Positions 1 to 5,901 of a stretch of DNA of 6,672 nucleotides are shown piece by piece (within the stretch, counting starts at the first letter, position 1; every line of letters begins with the position of its first letter). The position numbers and the translations under genes were made by a program. The stretch covers positions 17,066 to 23,737 of the forward strand of contig JAGDVW010000054.1 of the NCBI GenBank assembly GCA_023255835.1, in the 5' to 3' direction. The notes under the pieces are model-generated. The model worked only from the letters and a program-made list of their open reading frames with translations. It made no database searches and had not been told where the DNA came from. Origin of the DNA: Candidatus Acetothermia bacterium. GTDB taxonomy: Bacteria; Bipolaricaulota; Bipolaricaulia; Bipolaricaulales; Bipolaricaulaceae.

Positions 1-13
1 GGCTGAAAAAGGC

Positions 14-19
14 TATATT
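14..19 (+). promoter_or_regulatory. Possible -10-like TATATT ahead of atpC
   Basis: TATATT ends 7 nt before the GTG start of atpC, and no Shine-Dalgarno lies close to that start (the nearest, AAAGG at 8-12, is 14 nt away). The spacing resembles the three stronger leaderless-type promoters in this window. However, atpC is normally internal to the atp operon, the start is GTG, and the -35 region lies outside the window, so this may be chance AT-rich sequence. Confidence 0.2.
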
Positions 20-26
20 TTCCCTC

Positions 27-275
27 GTGGAGCTAAAACTGGTTTCCTGCGAACGCACGCTGTCCTTCACCGGCGTTCAGGCCGTTTTTGCCAAAAGCCC
101 AATCGGCTGGTTCGGCATCCTCCCTCGCCATGCTCCCGCGGTCTTCCTTCTCCAGGATTCCCCGGTCCGGGTGAAGCTTCCCGAGGGAGAAAAAGTTTTT
201 CAGGTTAAAAACGGCGTCCTTTATGTGCGGGAAAACCGGGTCACTGTGGCAGCCATCGAGGTCCGCGGTGCGTAG
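27..275 (+). CDS. atpC: F0F1 ATP synthase epsilon subunit, short form
   Basis: This encodes the epsilon subunit of the central stalk of the F-type ATP synthase, which joins gamma to the membrane c-ring. The 82-residue product matches the N-terminal beta-sandwich domain: an ELKLVSCERTLSFTG-like opening and the GILPRHAP signature at about residues 30-37 (usually GILPGHAP), followed by beta strands ending in VRENRVTVAAIEV. The usual protein is about 130-140 aa. The C-terminal helical hairpin, which inhibits ATP hydrolysis in many bacteria, is absent; short epsilons of this kind are known in some lineages such as green sulfur bacteria. The GTG start fits the family N-terminus, but the frame stays open upstream to the window edge and there is no well-placed Shine-Dalgarno. 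A TGA at 4-6 in another frame could end a preceding gene, plausibly atpD, but too little is visible to tell. The gene overlaps fabF by 8 bp. Confidence 0.88.
   Translation: MELKLVSCERTLSFTGVQAVFAKSPIGWFGILPRHAPAVFLLQDSPVRVKLPEGEKVFQVKNGVLYVRENRVTVAAIEVRGA
258..262 (+). promoter_or_regulatory. Ribosome binding site of fabF, inside atpC
   Basis: GAGGT lies 5 nt before the GTG at 268. It decides the fabF start: the earlier in-frame start at 223 would add 15 non-conserved residues, and the GTG at 277 would have the motif too far away. Because the site lies within the last codons of atpC, translation of the two genes is probably coupled. Confidence 0.65.
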
Positions 276-1491
276 GGTGTTCATCAGCGGGTTTGGGGTG
301 GTGAGCCCGCTTGGGGTCGGGCGGGACGCGTTCTTCGCCGGTCTTCGGGAGGGGCGGGTGGCCATTCGCCGGGTGGATGGCGAGCCCGGTTTTGCGGGAC
401 TTGGGGCCAAAGTGGCCGCGCCCTGCGCTGGTTTTGATCCCGGGGCGTTTCTTCCCCCGCGCCGGGTGAAAAGGCTTGGTCGGGCCTCGCAGATGGCGGT
501 GGTGGCGGCAAAACTTGCGGTGGAGGAGGCCGGGCTCGATCCGAAGAAGGGCGGGGGAGCGGTGATAGTGGGCACGGGAATTGGCGCCCTGGAGGTCCTT
601 TTGGAGAACCACGCTTCGTTCTTGGAGCGTGGGCCGGAGCGGGTCTCCCCGTTTCTGATCCCCCTCATGATGCCTAACGCTCCGGCGGCGGAGATCTCCA
701 TCGAGCTCGGAATAAAGGGGCCGAGTTTCGGCGTGGCCACGGCGTGCGCCGCCAGCACCCATGCCATCGGCCTTGCGTTTCACCTCATCCGCCAGGGCCA
801 CGTCCCCTGGGCCTTGGCTGGCGGGACGGAGGCCGTGATCCTCCCCATCGTTTTGGCCGCGTTTGATCGCATGGGCGCCCTCTCCCGTAATTCCGATCCA
901 GAAAGGGCCTCGCGGCCGTTCGACCGCGAGCGCGACGGGTTTGTGCTCGGGGAAGGCGCGGCGATTTTGGTTTTGGAGAGCGAGGAAAACTTGCGTTCCC
1001 GCGGCGGGGAGCCGCTGGCGGAGATCGTGGGATTCGGCCAAAGCTCCGATGCTTTCCACATCACCGCCCCTCCGGAGGACGGGGAGGGCGCCTACCAAGC
1101 GATGGCCGCGGCCCTTAGGGACGCCGGCCTCCCCCCGGATTCCGTGGACTACGTGAACGCCCACGGCACCTCCACCCCCTTGAACGACCGGGTGGAGACG
1201 GCCGCCATAAAAAGGCTTTTTGGCCCTCGAGCTTACGAAGTTCCGGTAAGCTCCACGAAATCCCAAATTGGGCACCTTCTTGGGGCTGCGGGGGCAGCGG
1301 AAGTGGGGGCGATCCTTTTCGCCTTTTTGGAGGGGCTCATCCCCGCCACGGTCACCTGGGAAAATCGCGATCCCGAATGCGATCTTGACTACGTCCCAGG
1401 CTCACCGCGGCCGGCGAAAGTCCGGGTGGCCTTGAAGAACTCCTTCGGTTTTGGGGGTCAAAACGCGGCGCTCGTTGTGCGGACCGTCTGA
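268..1491 (+). CDS. fabF: 3-oxoacyl-[acyl-carrier-protein] synthase II (beta-ketoacyl-ACP synthase)
   Basis: This is a condensing enzyme of type II fatty acid synthesis. It extends acyl-ACP by decarboxylative Claisen condensation with malonyl-ACP in the cytoplasm. The 407-aa product has the full thiolase-fold KAS layout and the usual FabF length. The active-site Cys160 sits in TACAASTHAIG, His299 in NAHGTSTPLND, and Lys331 and His336 in STKSQIGHLLGAAGA. The pattern closely tracks E. coli FabF C163/H303/K335/H340. The FDRERDGFVLGEGA segment and the C-terminal NSFGFGG loop with a gatekeeper Phe395 are present. Two family positions differ: Ile for Thr before Gly-His336, and Gln398 for Thr in GFGGTN. 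The start is GTG 268, set by GAGGT at 258-262 and by alignment of VRRVFISGFGVVSPLG with the family N-terminus. It overlaps atpC by 8 bp. No acpP, fabG or fabD is visible, so it is outside a classic fab cluster. A specialised ketosynthase role cannot be excluded. Confidence 0.93.
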   Translation: MRRVFISGFGVVSPLGVGRDAFFAGLREGRVAIRRVDGEPGFAGLGAKVAAPCAGFDPGAFLPPRRVKRLGRASQMAVVAAKLAVEEAGLDPKKGGGAVIVGTGIGALEVLLENHASFLERGPERVSPFLIPLMMPNAPAAEISIELGIKGPSFGVATACAASTHAIGLAFHLIRQGHVPWALAGGTEAVILPIVLAAFDRMGALSRNSDPERASRPFDRERDGFVLGEGAAILVLESEENLRSRGGEPLAEIVGFGQSSDAFHITAPPEDGEGAYQAMAAALRDAGLPPDSVDYVNAHGTSTPLNDRVETAAIKRLFGPRAYEVPVSSTKSQIGHLLGAAGAAEVGAILFAFLEGLIPATVTWENRDPECDLDYVPGSPRPAKVRVALKNSFGFGGQNAALVVRTV

Positions 1492-1492
1492 A

Positions 1493-1499
1493 AGGGGGG
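1493..1499 (+). promoter_or_regulatory. Purine-rich ribosome binding site of the oxidoreductase gene
   Basis: AGGGGGG lies just after the fabF stop and 3 nt before the TTG at 1503; the AGG at its 5' end is 7 nt from the start. It supports TTG 1503 as the start and co-expression with fabF. Confidence 0.45.
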
Positions 1500-1502
1500 A
1501 TT

Positions 1503-2624
1503 TTGCGGGAAATAAAGGTGGCGGTGGTGGGCACGAAATTCATGGGCCGGGCCCATGCCAACGCCTATCGGCAGGCCCGGGCTTTCTTTTCCCCTCCGCT
1601 CGCTCCCGTCCTCCATCTGGCCTGTGGCACAAACGAAAAGGAGACCCGGGAATTCGCCGAAAAATTCGGATTTTCCGGGTATACCACCGATTGGAGGGAG
1701 GCGGTGGGGGATCCCCAGGTCGGCCTTGTGGACATCTGCAGTCCCAACGACCTCCACGCGCCGATTGCGCTGGCTGCGGCGAAGGCGGGGAAAGCCGTGT
1801 TTTGCGAAAAACCATTGGCCCGGGATCTTTCGGAAGCAAAGGAGATGCTTCGGGCCGTGAGCGACGCCGGCGTTCCCCACATGATCTGCTTCAATTACCG
1901 GTTCTTCCCGGCCATTCGGCTCGCCAAAGGCCTCATCGAGGACGGGGCCCTTGGGGAGATCCGTCAATTCCACGCCCTTTACCTTCAGGACTGGGGCTTA
2001 GCGCCCGGGCTTCCCCTCACTTGGCGGTTCCAAAAGGAGAGGGCCGGCTCCGGGGCCTTGGGGGACACCGCCGTGCACATCGTTGATTTGGCCCGCTTCC
2101 TCGTGGGCGAGGTCGCCGAGGTCACGGGGATGCTCACCACCTTTGTGCGGGAAAGGCCCCTTCCGGGGGGTGGGATGGGAAAGGTCGACGTGGACGACAC
2201 CGCTGCCTTTTTGGCCCGTTTTTCCTCGGGAGCCACCGGGGTCTTCGAGACGAGCCGCGTGGCCCTGGGGAGGAAAAACTTCATGCACTTGGAGGTGAAC
2301 GGCTCCCGAGGCAGCCTCTTTTGGAACGCTGAGGACCCCAACTGGCTTTGGTTTTATAGCCTCGATGACCCCGCTTCCGTGCGGGGGTTTCGGCGGATCA
2401 TGGTCACAGAGGAAGTGCACCCTTATGCGAAGAATTGGTGGCCCACGGGACACGTCCTGGGCTACGAGCACACCTTCGTGCACGCTGTAGTGGAGCTCCT
2501 TTCCGCCCTGTCCGCGGGAAGGAATCCTGTCCCGAGTTTCGTTGATGGGGTGCGGGCCCAAGCCGTGCTCGAGGCCGTCCTCCTCTCCGAGGGGAGCCGC
2601 CGCTGGGAAAGGGTCCCAGCTTAA
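1503..2624 (+). CDS. Gfo/Idh/MocA family NAD(P)-dependent oxidoreductase
   Basis: This 373-aa protein belongs to the Gfo/Idh/MocA superfamily, which oxidises or reduces hydroxyl/keto groups of sugars, inositols and related compounds with NAD(P). An N-terminal Rossmann domain covers about residues 1-125, with a dinucleotide loop at residues 10-15 reading GTKFMG rather than GxGxxG. The conserved EKP motif has Lys103, the usual catalytic or substrate-binding lysine. The C-terminal alpha/beta domain carries ALGDTAVHIVDLARFL, with Asp188, His192 and Asp195 matching the family D-x-G-x-H-x-x-D pattern (Gly replaced by Ala). VDDTAAFLARFSSGATGVFE is a typical strand pair of the substrate-binding sheet. 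The gene begins at TTG 11 bp after fabF and so probably shares its transcript. Its stop overlaps the pheS stop. No sugar transporter or carbohydrate gene is nearby, so the substrate cannot be assigned; the family is secure, the function is not. Confidence 0.9.
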   Translation: MREIKVAVVGTKFMGRAHANAYRQARAFFSPPLAPVLHLACGTNEKETREFAEKFGFSGYTTDWREAVGDPQVGLVDICSPNDLHAPIALAAAKAGKAVFCEKPLARDLSEAKEMLRAVSDAGVPHMICFNYRFFPAIRLAKGLIEDGALGEIRQFHALYLQDWGLAPGLPLTWRFQKERAGSGALGDTAVHIVDLARFLVGEVAEVTGMLTTFVRERPLPGGGMGKVDVDDTAAFLARFSSGATGVFETSRVALGRKNFMHLEVNGSRGSLFWNAEDPNWLWFYSLDDPASVRGFRRIMVTEEVHPYAKNWWPTGHVLGYEHTFVHAVVELLSALSAGRNPVPSFVDGVRAQAVLEAVLLSEGSRRWERVPA

Positions 2625-2632
2625 AACTGGGA
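2614..2632. other. Small inverted repeat at the convergent gene ends
   Basis: TCCCAG and CTGGGA form a 6-bp stem around a 7-nt loop that contains the shared TTAA stop codons of the oxidoreductase gene and pheS. It could form a weak hairpin in both transcripts. There is no T-tract on either side, so it is not a convincing intrinsic terminator, but no other candidate is present between the two genes. Confidence 0.25.
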
Positions 2633-3625
2633 AAGGAAACGCAGGTCGTTCTGCCAAAAGAGGCGGATATCCTCGATCCCATAGCGGAGCATGGCCATCC
2701 GCTCGATGCCCAATCCAAAGGCGAAGCCGCTCACTTCCTCGGGGTCATAGCCCACCTCCTCCAAAACCCGGGGATGGACCATGCCCGCACCCATGATCTC
2801 CAGCCACTTTTCCGTGCCCTTTTTGCGGATGTGCACTTGGGCCGAGGGCTCGGTGAAGGGAAAGAAATCGGCGGAGAAGCGCATCTCGTAGCCCGGGCCG
2901 AAGAAGGCCCGCACGAACTCCCCGATCACCCATTTGAGGTGGGCGAAGGTGAGGCCCTTTTCCACCCAAAGGAGCTCCACCTGGTGGAAGACGGGGGAGT
3001 GGGTGGCATCGGGGTTATCCCGGCGGAAGCATCTTCCTGGGCAGATGATGCGCACCGGTGGCCTTCTCTCCTTCATCACCCGGATCTGCACCGGTGAAGT
3101 GTGGGTGCGCAAAAGCACCCCTTCCCCAAGGTAAAAGGAGTCCCATTCGTCCCGGGCCGGGTGATCGGGCCCGATATTGAGGGCCTCGAAGTTGTAGTAC
3201 TCACTTTCGATCTCCGGGCCGGTGGCCACATCGAAGCCCAGCCGCAAAAAGATCTCCTCGATCTCCAGGCGCACCTGGGTGAGGGGATGGAGTTTCCCCA
3301 GGGGCCGCCACTTCCCGGGGAGGGAGAGGTCGTAGCGCTCGCGGGCGAGCTTTTCCAGGCCGGCTCTTTGGGCGAGGGCTTCTTTTTTCTCCGCGAGCGC
3401 CGCCTCGATCCGCTCCTTCAGGGCGTTCAGGATCCGCCCGGCTTCGGCCCTCTCTGCCGGCGGAAGCTCTCGCAGCCCGGAAAAAAGCCGGGTGAGGCTT
3501 CCCTTCCGGCCAAGGATCTGGACCCGCACCGCCTCCAATTCCTCGAGGCTCTGCAAATCCTTGGCGACTTTTTCCCAGTGAGCCCAAATCTCCTCCGCCG
3601 CCCGCGAAATTTCCGGCACAGTCAT
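2621..3625 (-). CDS. pheS: Phenylalanine--tRNA ligase alpha subunit
   Basis: This is the catalytic alpha subunit of the heterotetrameric class IIc phenylalanyl-tRNA synthetase, which charges tRNA-Phe with phenylalanine. The 334-aa product is of normal length (E. coli 327, Thermus 350). Residues about 10-95 form the charged N-terminal coiled-coil arm that contacts tRNA. The catalytic core follows: DHPARDEWDSFY (154-165), RTHTSPVQIR (173-182), motif 2 from FRRDNPDATH to HQVE (200-217), and motif 3 GFAFGLGIERMAML (300-313) with a canonical DIRLFWQNDLRF end. Leu218 occupies the position after HQxE that is usually Gly. The start is ATG 3625, matching the family N-terminus; a GTG at 3661 would add 12 residues but without support. 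There is no Shine-Dalgarno; a TACACT lies 8 nt upstream. The beta-subunit gene pheT, usually directly downstream, is absent: the downstream DNA is the convergent oxidoreductase gene, overlapping by 4 bp. Confidence 0.95.
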   Translation of the reverse strand: MTVPEISRAAEEIWAHWEKVAKDLQSLEELEAVRVQILGRKGSLTRLFSGLRELPPAERAEAGRILNALKERIEAALAEKKEALAQRAGLEKLARERYDLSLPGKWRPLGKLHPLTQVRLEIEEIFLRLGFDVATGPEIESEYYNFEALNIGPDHPARDEWDSFYLGEGVLLRTHTSPVQIRVMKERRPPVRIICPGRCFRRDNPDATHSPVFHQVELLWVEKGLTFAHLKWVIGEFVRAFFGPGYEMRFSADFFPFTEPSAQVHIRKKGTEKWLEIMGAGMVHPRVLEEVGYDPEEVSGFAFGLGIERMAMLRYGIEDIRLFWQNDLRFLSQF

Positions 3626-3633
3626 GGCCGCCA

Positions 3634-3663
3634 AGTGTACTTTGGCCTCAGAGGGGCCCACAA
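3634..3663 (-). promoter_or_regulatory. Putative pheS promoter, near-leaderless
   Basis: On the minus strand, -35-like TTGTGG (3663-3658) and -10-like TACACT (3639-3634) are separated by 18 bp. The -10 ends 8 nt before the pheS ATG, so a transcript starting about 7 nt downstream would have a leader of only a few bases. That leaves no room for an attenuator, T-box or Shine-Dalgarno. The boxes match consensus only partly, so this is inferred from position. Confidence 0.45.
3644..3658. repeat. Imperfect palindrome in the pheS/DUF362 divergent region
   Basis: GGCCTC and GGGGCC flank AGA, giving a 6-bp arm pair with one G:T mismatch. It lies mainly in the spacer of the putative pheS promoter and upstream of the DUF362 promoter, a position suited to a regulator binding site. 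In GC-rich DNA a short palindrome like this can easily arise by chance. Confidence 0.2.
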
Positions 3664-3686
3664 ACCAGGGCTTGGGAAAAGATCAG

Positions 3687-3692
3687 TATAAT
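3687..3692 (+). promoter_or_regulatory. TATAAT -10 element of the DUF362 operon, near-leaderless
   Basis: A perfect TATAAT ends 9 nt before ATG 3702, in otherwise GC-rich sequence. Transcription normally begins about 7 nt after a -10 element, so the mRNA would start about two bases before the ATG. No Shine-Dalgarno is present in the CGCTTGCC before the start. I see no recognisable -35 at 15-18 bp spacing and no TG extension. Confidence 0.55.
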
Positions 3693-3701
3693 TCGCTTGC
3701 C

Positions 3702-4784
3702 ATGGCCACCGTATGGTTCACGGATCTTTCGGCCTCCCCGGAGATGAACCTGCCTCAAAAACTCCGGGTGCTCCTCCAAGAAGCCGGCCTTCCCCGGATT
3801 TTCAAGGCTGGCCAGCTTGTGGCCATAAAGCTCCATTTCGGGGAGCTTGGGAACCTCGCGTACCTCCGGCCCAATTATGTGCGGGTGGCCGTGGACGAGC
3901 TCAAAAAACTCGGGGCCAAACCGTTCCTCACCGACGCCAACACCCTCTACACCGGGACCCGCTCCAACGCCGTCGATCACCTCCTCACCGCTTACCAAAA
4001 CGGTTTTGTCCTGGAAGTGGTGGGGGCGCCGGTGATCATCGCCGATGGGCTCAGGGGAACGGACGAGGTGGAGATCCCTGTGGATGGGGAATACGTGAAG
4101 CGGGCGAAGATCGGGGCCGCAGTGGCCCTGGCCGACGCCCTTTTGGTGATGACCCACTTCAAGGGGCACGAGCAGGTGGGCTTCGGCGGGGCCTTGAAGA
4201 ACTTAGGGATGGGAGCGGCGTCGCGCGCCGGAAAACTCGAACAGCACTCCACTTCTAAGCCCAGGGTGCGCGCGGAAAACTGCGTGCGCTGCGGGCTTTG
4301 TGCCCGCTATTGCCCCACGGGAGCCATTACCATTGCCGAATATGCCCAGATCGACTACTCCCTTTGCCAAGGATGCGGGCAATGCGTGGCCATGTGCAGC
4401 CATGGGGCGATGGCCGCAGTGGAGGACGCCTCCTGCGATATATTGGCCAGGAAGATCGCGGAATACGCCAAGGCGGCGCTGAACAACCGCCCTGCCCTCT
4501 TTGTTTCCTTCATCACCCAGGTCTCGCCCGATTGCGATTGCTGGGGGATGAACCGGCCGCCGGTGGCCCCGGATTTGGGGATTTTGGCGAGCACCGATCC
4601 CGTGGCCCTGGATCAGGCCTGTATCGATTTGGTCCTTGGGGCGGTGGGGTACGACCCGTTCCTTCGGGCCCATCCCGCGGCGAGGTGGGAGGAGCAGCTG
4701 GCGCACGCGGAGCGCATCGGCCTTGGCACCCGCCGTTATGAGCTTCGGCGGATCTTCACCGGCCTGGATCGGCGAAAACCCTGA
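3702..4784 (+). CDS. DUF362 domain protein with internal 2x[4Fe-4S] ferredoxin module
   Basis: This 360-aa cytoplasmic protein belongs to the DUF362 family, whose biochemical role is not established. DUF362 core motifs visible are KLHFGE (43-48), HFKGH (152-156) and GFGGALKNLGMG (160-171), and the C-terminal GILASTDPVALDQ around Asp299. An inserted bacterial-type ferredoxin module carries two full cluster motifs: CxxCxxCxxxCP at Cys194/197/200/204 and CxxCxxCxxxC at Cys222/225/228/232. These should bind two [4Fe-4S] clusters and suggest electron transfer. A further CDCW pair (Cys278, Cys280) follows in the second half of the DUF362 fold. There is no signal peptide or membrane segment. ATG 3702 is chosen over an in-frame start at 3624: the extra 26 residues would overlap the pheS start and promoter and look non-coding, and the -10 element sits just before 3702. 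It is the first gene of a tight three-gene cluster. Confidence 0.88.
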   Translation: MATVWFTDLSASPEMNLPQKLRVLLQEAGLPRIFKAGQLVAIKLHFGELGNLAYLRPNYVRVAVDELKKLGAKPFLTDANTLYTGTRSNAVDHLLTAYQNGFVLEVVGAPVIIADGLRGTDEVEIPVDGEYVKRAKIGAAVALADALLVMTHFKGHEQVGFGGALKNLGMGAASRAGKLEQHSTSKPRVRAENCVRCGLCARYCPTGAITIAEYAQIDYSLCQGCGQCVAMCSHGAMAAVEDASCDILARKIAEYAKAALNNRPALFVSFITQVSPDCDCWGMNRPPVAPDLGILASTDPVALDQACIDLVLGAVGYDPFLRAHPAARWEEQLAHAERIGLGTRRYELRRIFTGLDRRKP

Positions 4785-4786
4785 AT

Positions 4787-4792
4787 TACAAT
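4787..4792 (+). promoter_or_regulatory. TACAAT -10-like element ahead of the M24B peptidase gene
   Basis: TACAAT ends 9 nt before ATG 4802, the same distance as TATAAT from the DUF362 start. The 17-bp gap has no Shine-Dalgarno. This may be an internal promoter giving a near-leaderless transcript for the peptidase and bpsA. A -35 is not convincing: CTGGAT at 4764-4769 is at 17-bp spacing but matches TTGACA at only two positions. Confidence 0.4.
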
Positions 4793-4801
4793 GGTTGAAC
4801 G

Positions 4802-5899
4802 ATGAACGAGTATTTGCGGCGCCGAAAGGAACTTTGGGAGAAGGTCCAGAGCCAAGGCCTCGAAGCCTTCCTTTTGGTGAACGTGGAGGGCTCGGAACAG
4901 CCAAATCTTCGGTATCTCACGGGCTTCACCGGGACCTTTGGGATCCTCGTCCTGGGGGAGGAGACCCTCTTTCTCACCGATCCGCGGTACACGGAACAGG
5001 CCCAAAGGGAGGTGGATTTGGCGGTGGAGGAGGTGCGGGGCCGCTGGGTTCCTCAGCTGATCGAGCGCCTGAGGAAACTCGGGATAAAACGGGTGGGGAT
5101 GGGGAGCGCCCGCACGACCCTCCAGCTCTTTGAGGAGCTAAAGAAGGCTGGGCAGGGTGTGGAGTTCGTGCCCGTGGGCTCACCGGTGGAGGAGCTTCGC
5201 CGCGTCAAAAGCGAAGCGGAGATTCAAAAGATCAAAAAAGCGGTGGAGCTCACGGAGGCCGGGCTTTCTTGGATCATAAAAAAATTGCGGCCGGGGATGA
5301 CCGAGCGGGAGGTGGCCTTGGAACTGGAGTTTTGGTACCGCAAAGAAGGCGCGGACGACGTGGCCTTCGAGCTCATCGTGGCCGCCGGCCCGCAAAGCGC
5401 CATGCCCCATCACCGCGCCTCCGCCCACCCCCTGCGCGAGGGAGAGGTGGTGCTCTTCGATATCGGAGCGAAAGTGGACGGGTATTGTGCGGACATCACC
5501 CGCGTTGTGGCCTTAGGGGAGCCAGGGAAAGAGGTGAGGGACGCGTATAAGCTCGTTTTGGCTGCCAACGAGGCAGGGATCAAAGCTATCAAGGCCGGGG
5601 TTTCCGGAAAAGATGTGGATGCCGAGGCCCGGAAGGTCATTGAGGAAGTGGGTTTAGGGGAGAAATTCGGCCACGGTTTGGGCCATGGGGTCGGGCTGGA
5701 GGTGCACGAAGGCCCTCGCCTCTCCACCACTTCCGAGGACATCCTCGTTGGGGGAAATGTGGTCACCGTGGAACCCGGGGTTTATTTCCCTGGGCGGTTT
5801 GGGATACGCATCGAGGACCTGGTGGTGGTGGGTGAGGATGGGGCTTTTGTTCTTTCCACCTTTCCCAAGGAAGAGCTTTTGGTGGTTGGCCGGAGGTGA
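4802..5899 (+). CDS. pepQ: M24B family Xaa-Pro peptidase (aminopeptidase P / prolidase)
   Basis: This is a cytoplasmic metallopeptidase that cleaves peptide bonds next to proline, releasing amino acids from Xaa-Pro peptides. The 365-aa product has a creatinase-like N-terminal domain (about 1-135) with YLTGFTGTFG and FLTDPRYTEQA, then the pita-bread catalytic domain. All five dinuclear metal ligands are present: Asp220 and Asp231 (DIGAKVDGYCAD), His295 (GHGLGHGVGLEVHEGP), Glu324 (VEPGVY) and Glu338 (GIRIED). Their spacings (11, 64, 29, 14) equal those of Pyrococcus prolidase, as recalled (D209, D220, H284, E313, E327). His203 in MPHHR fits the family's catalytic histidine. Length and domains suit the short PepQ/YqhT-type enzymes. 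PepQ dipeptidase versus PepP aminopeptidase cannot be settled from sequence, so the symbol is provisional. It starts 17 bp after the DUF362 gene and ends 2 bp before the preferred bpsA start. Confidence 0.92.
   Translation: MNEYLRRRKELWEKVQSQGLEAFLLVNVEGSEQPNLRYLTGFTGTFGILVLGEETLFLTDPRYTEQAQREVDLAVEEVRGRWVPQLIERLRKLGIKRVGMGSARTTLQLFEELKKAGQGVEFVPVGSPVEELRRVKSEAEIQKIKKAVELTEAGLSWIIKKLRPGMTEREVALELEFWYRKEGADDVAFELIVAAGPQSAMPHHRASAHPLREGEVVLFDIGAKVDGYCADITRVVALGEPGKEVRDAYKLVLAANEAGIKAIKAGVSGKDVDAEARKVIEEVGLGEKFGHGLGHGVGLEVHEGPRLSTTSEDILVGGNVVTVEPGVYFPGRFGIRIEDLVVVGEDGAFVLSTFPKEELLVVGRR
5892..5896 (+). promoter_or_regulatory. Ribosome binding site of bpsA over the peptidase stop
   Basis: GGAGG lies 5 nt before GTG 5902 and abuts the TGA stop of the peptidase gene (5897-5899). 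It favours GTG 5902 over the in-frame GTG at 5896, which would overlap the motif itself. The arrangement predicts translational coupling. Confidence 0.7.
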
Positions 5900-5901
5900 A
5901 A

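Noticed and set aside
33..767. Long minus-strand open frame (244 codons) opposite atpC and fabF
   Set aside because: The opposite strand encodes conserved AtpC and FabF with intact motifs. The antisense product is low-complexity Pro/Arg/Ser-rich, as expected for the reverse of GC-rich coding DNA.
1451..2086. Plus-strand open frame (211 codons) across the fabF/oxidoreductase junction
   Set aside because: It runs out of frame through two real genes, and the Gly/Arg-rich translation looks like a frame shadow.
2614..2632. Bidirectional rho-independent terminator between the convergent genes
   Set aside because: The stem is only 6 bp and neither side has a T-tract. It is kept only as a small inverted repeat.
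1998..2657. Minus-strand open frame (219 codons) opposite the oxidoreductase gene
   Set aside because: It is the shadow of a well-conserved gene, its product has no recognisable domain, and it would overlap the end of pheS.
3101..3691. Plus-strand open frame (196 codons) opposite pheS
   Set aside because: It lies almost wholly within pheS, whose motifs are complete, and the product resembles no known family.
3624..3701. N-terminal extension of the DUF362 protein by 26 residues
   Set aside because: The extension overlaps the pheS start and promoter, has no family match that I recognise, and ATG 3702 directly follows a perfect TATAAT.
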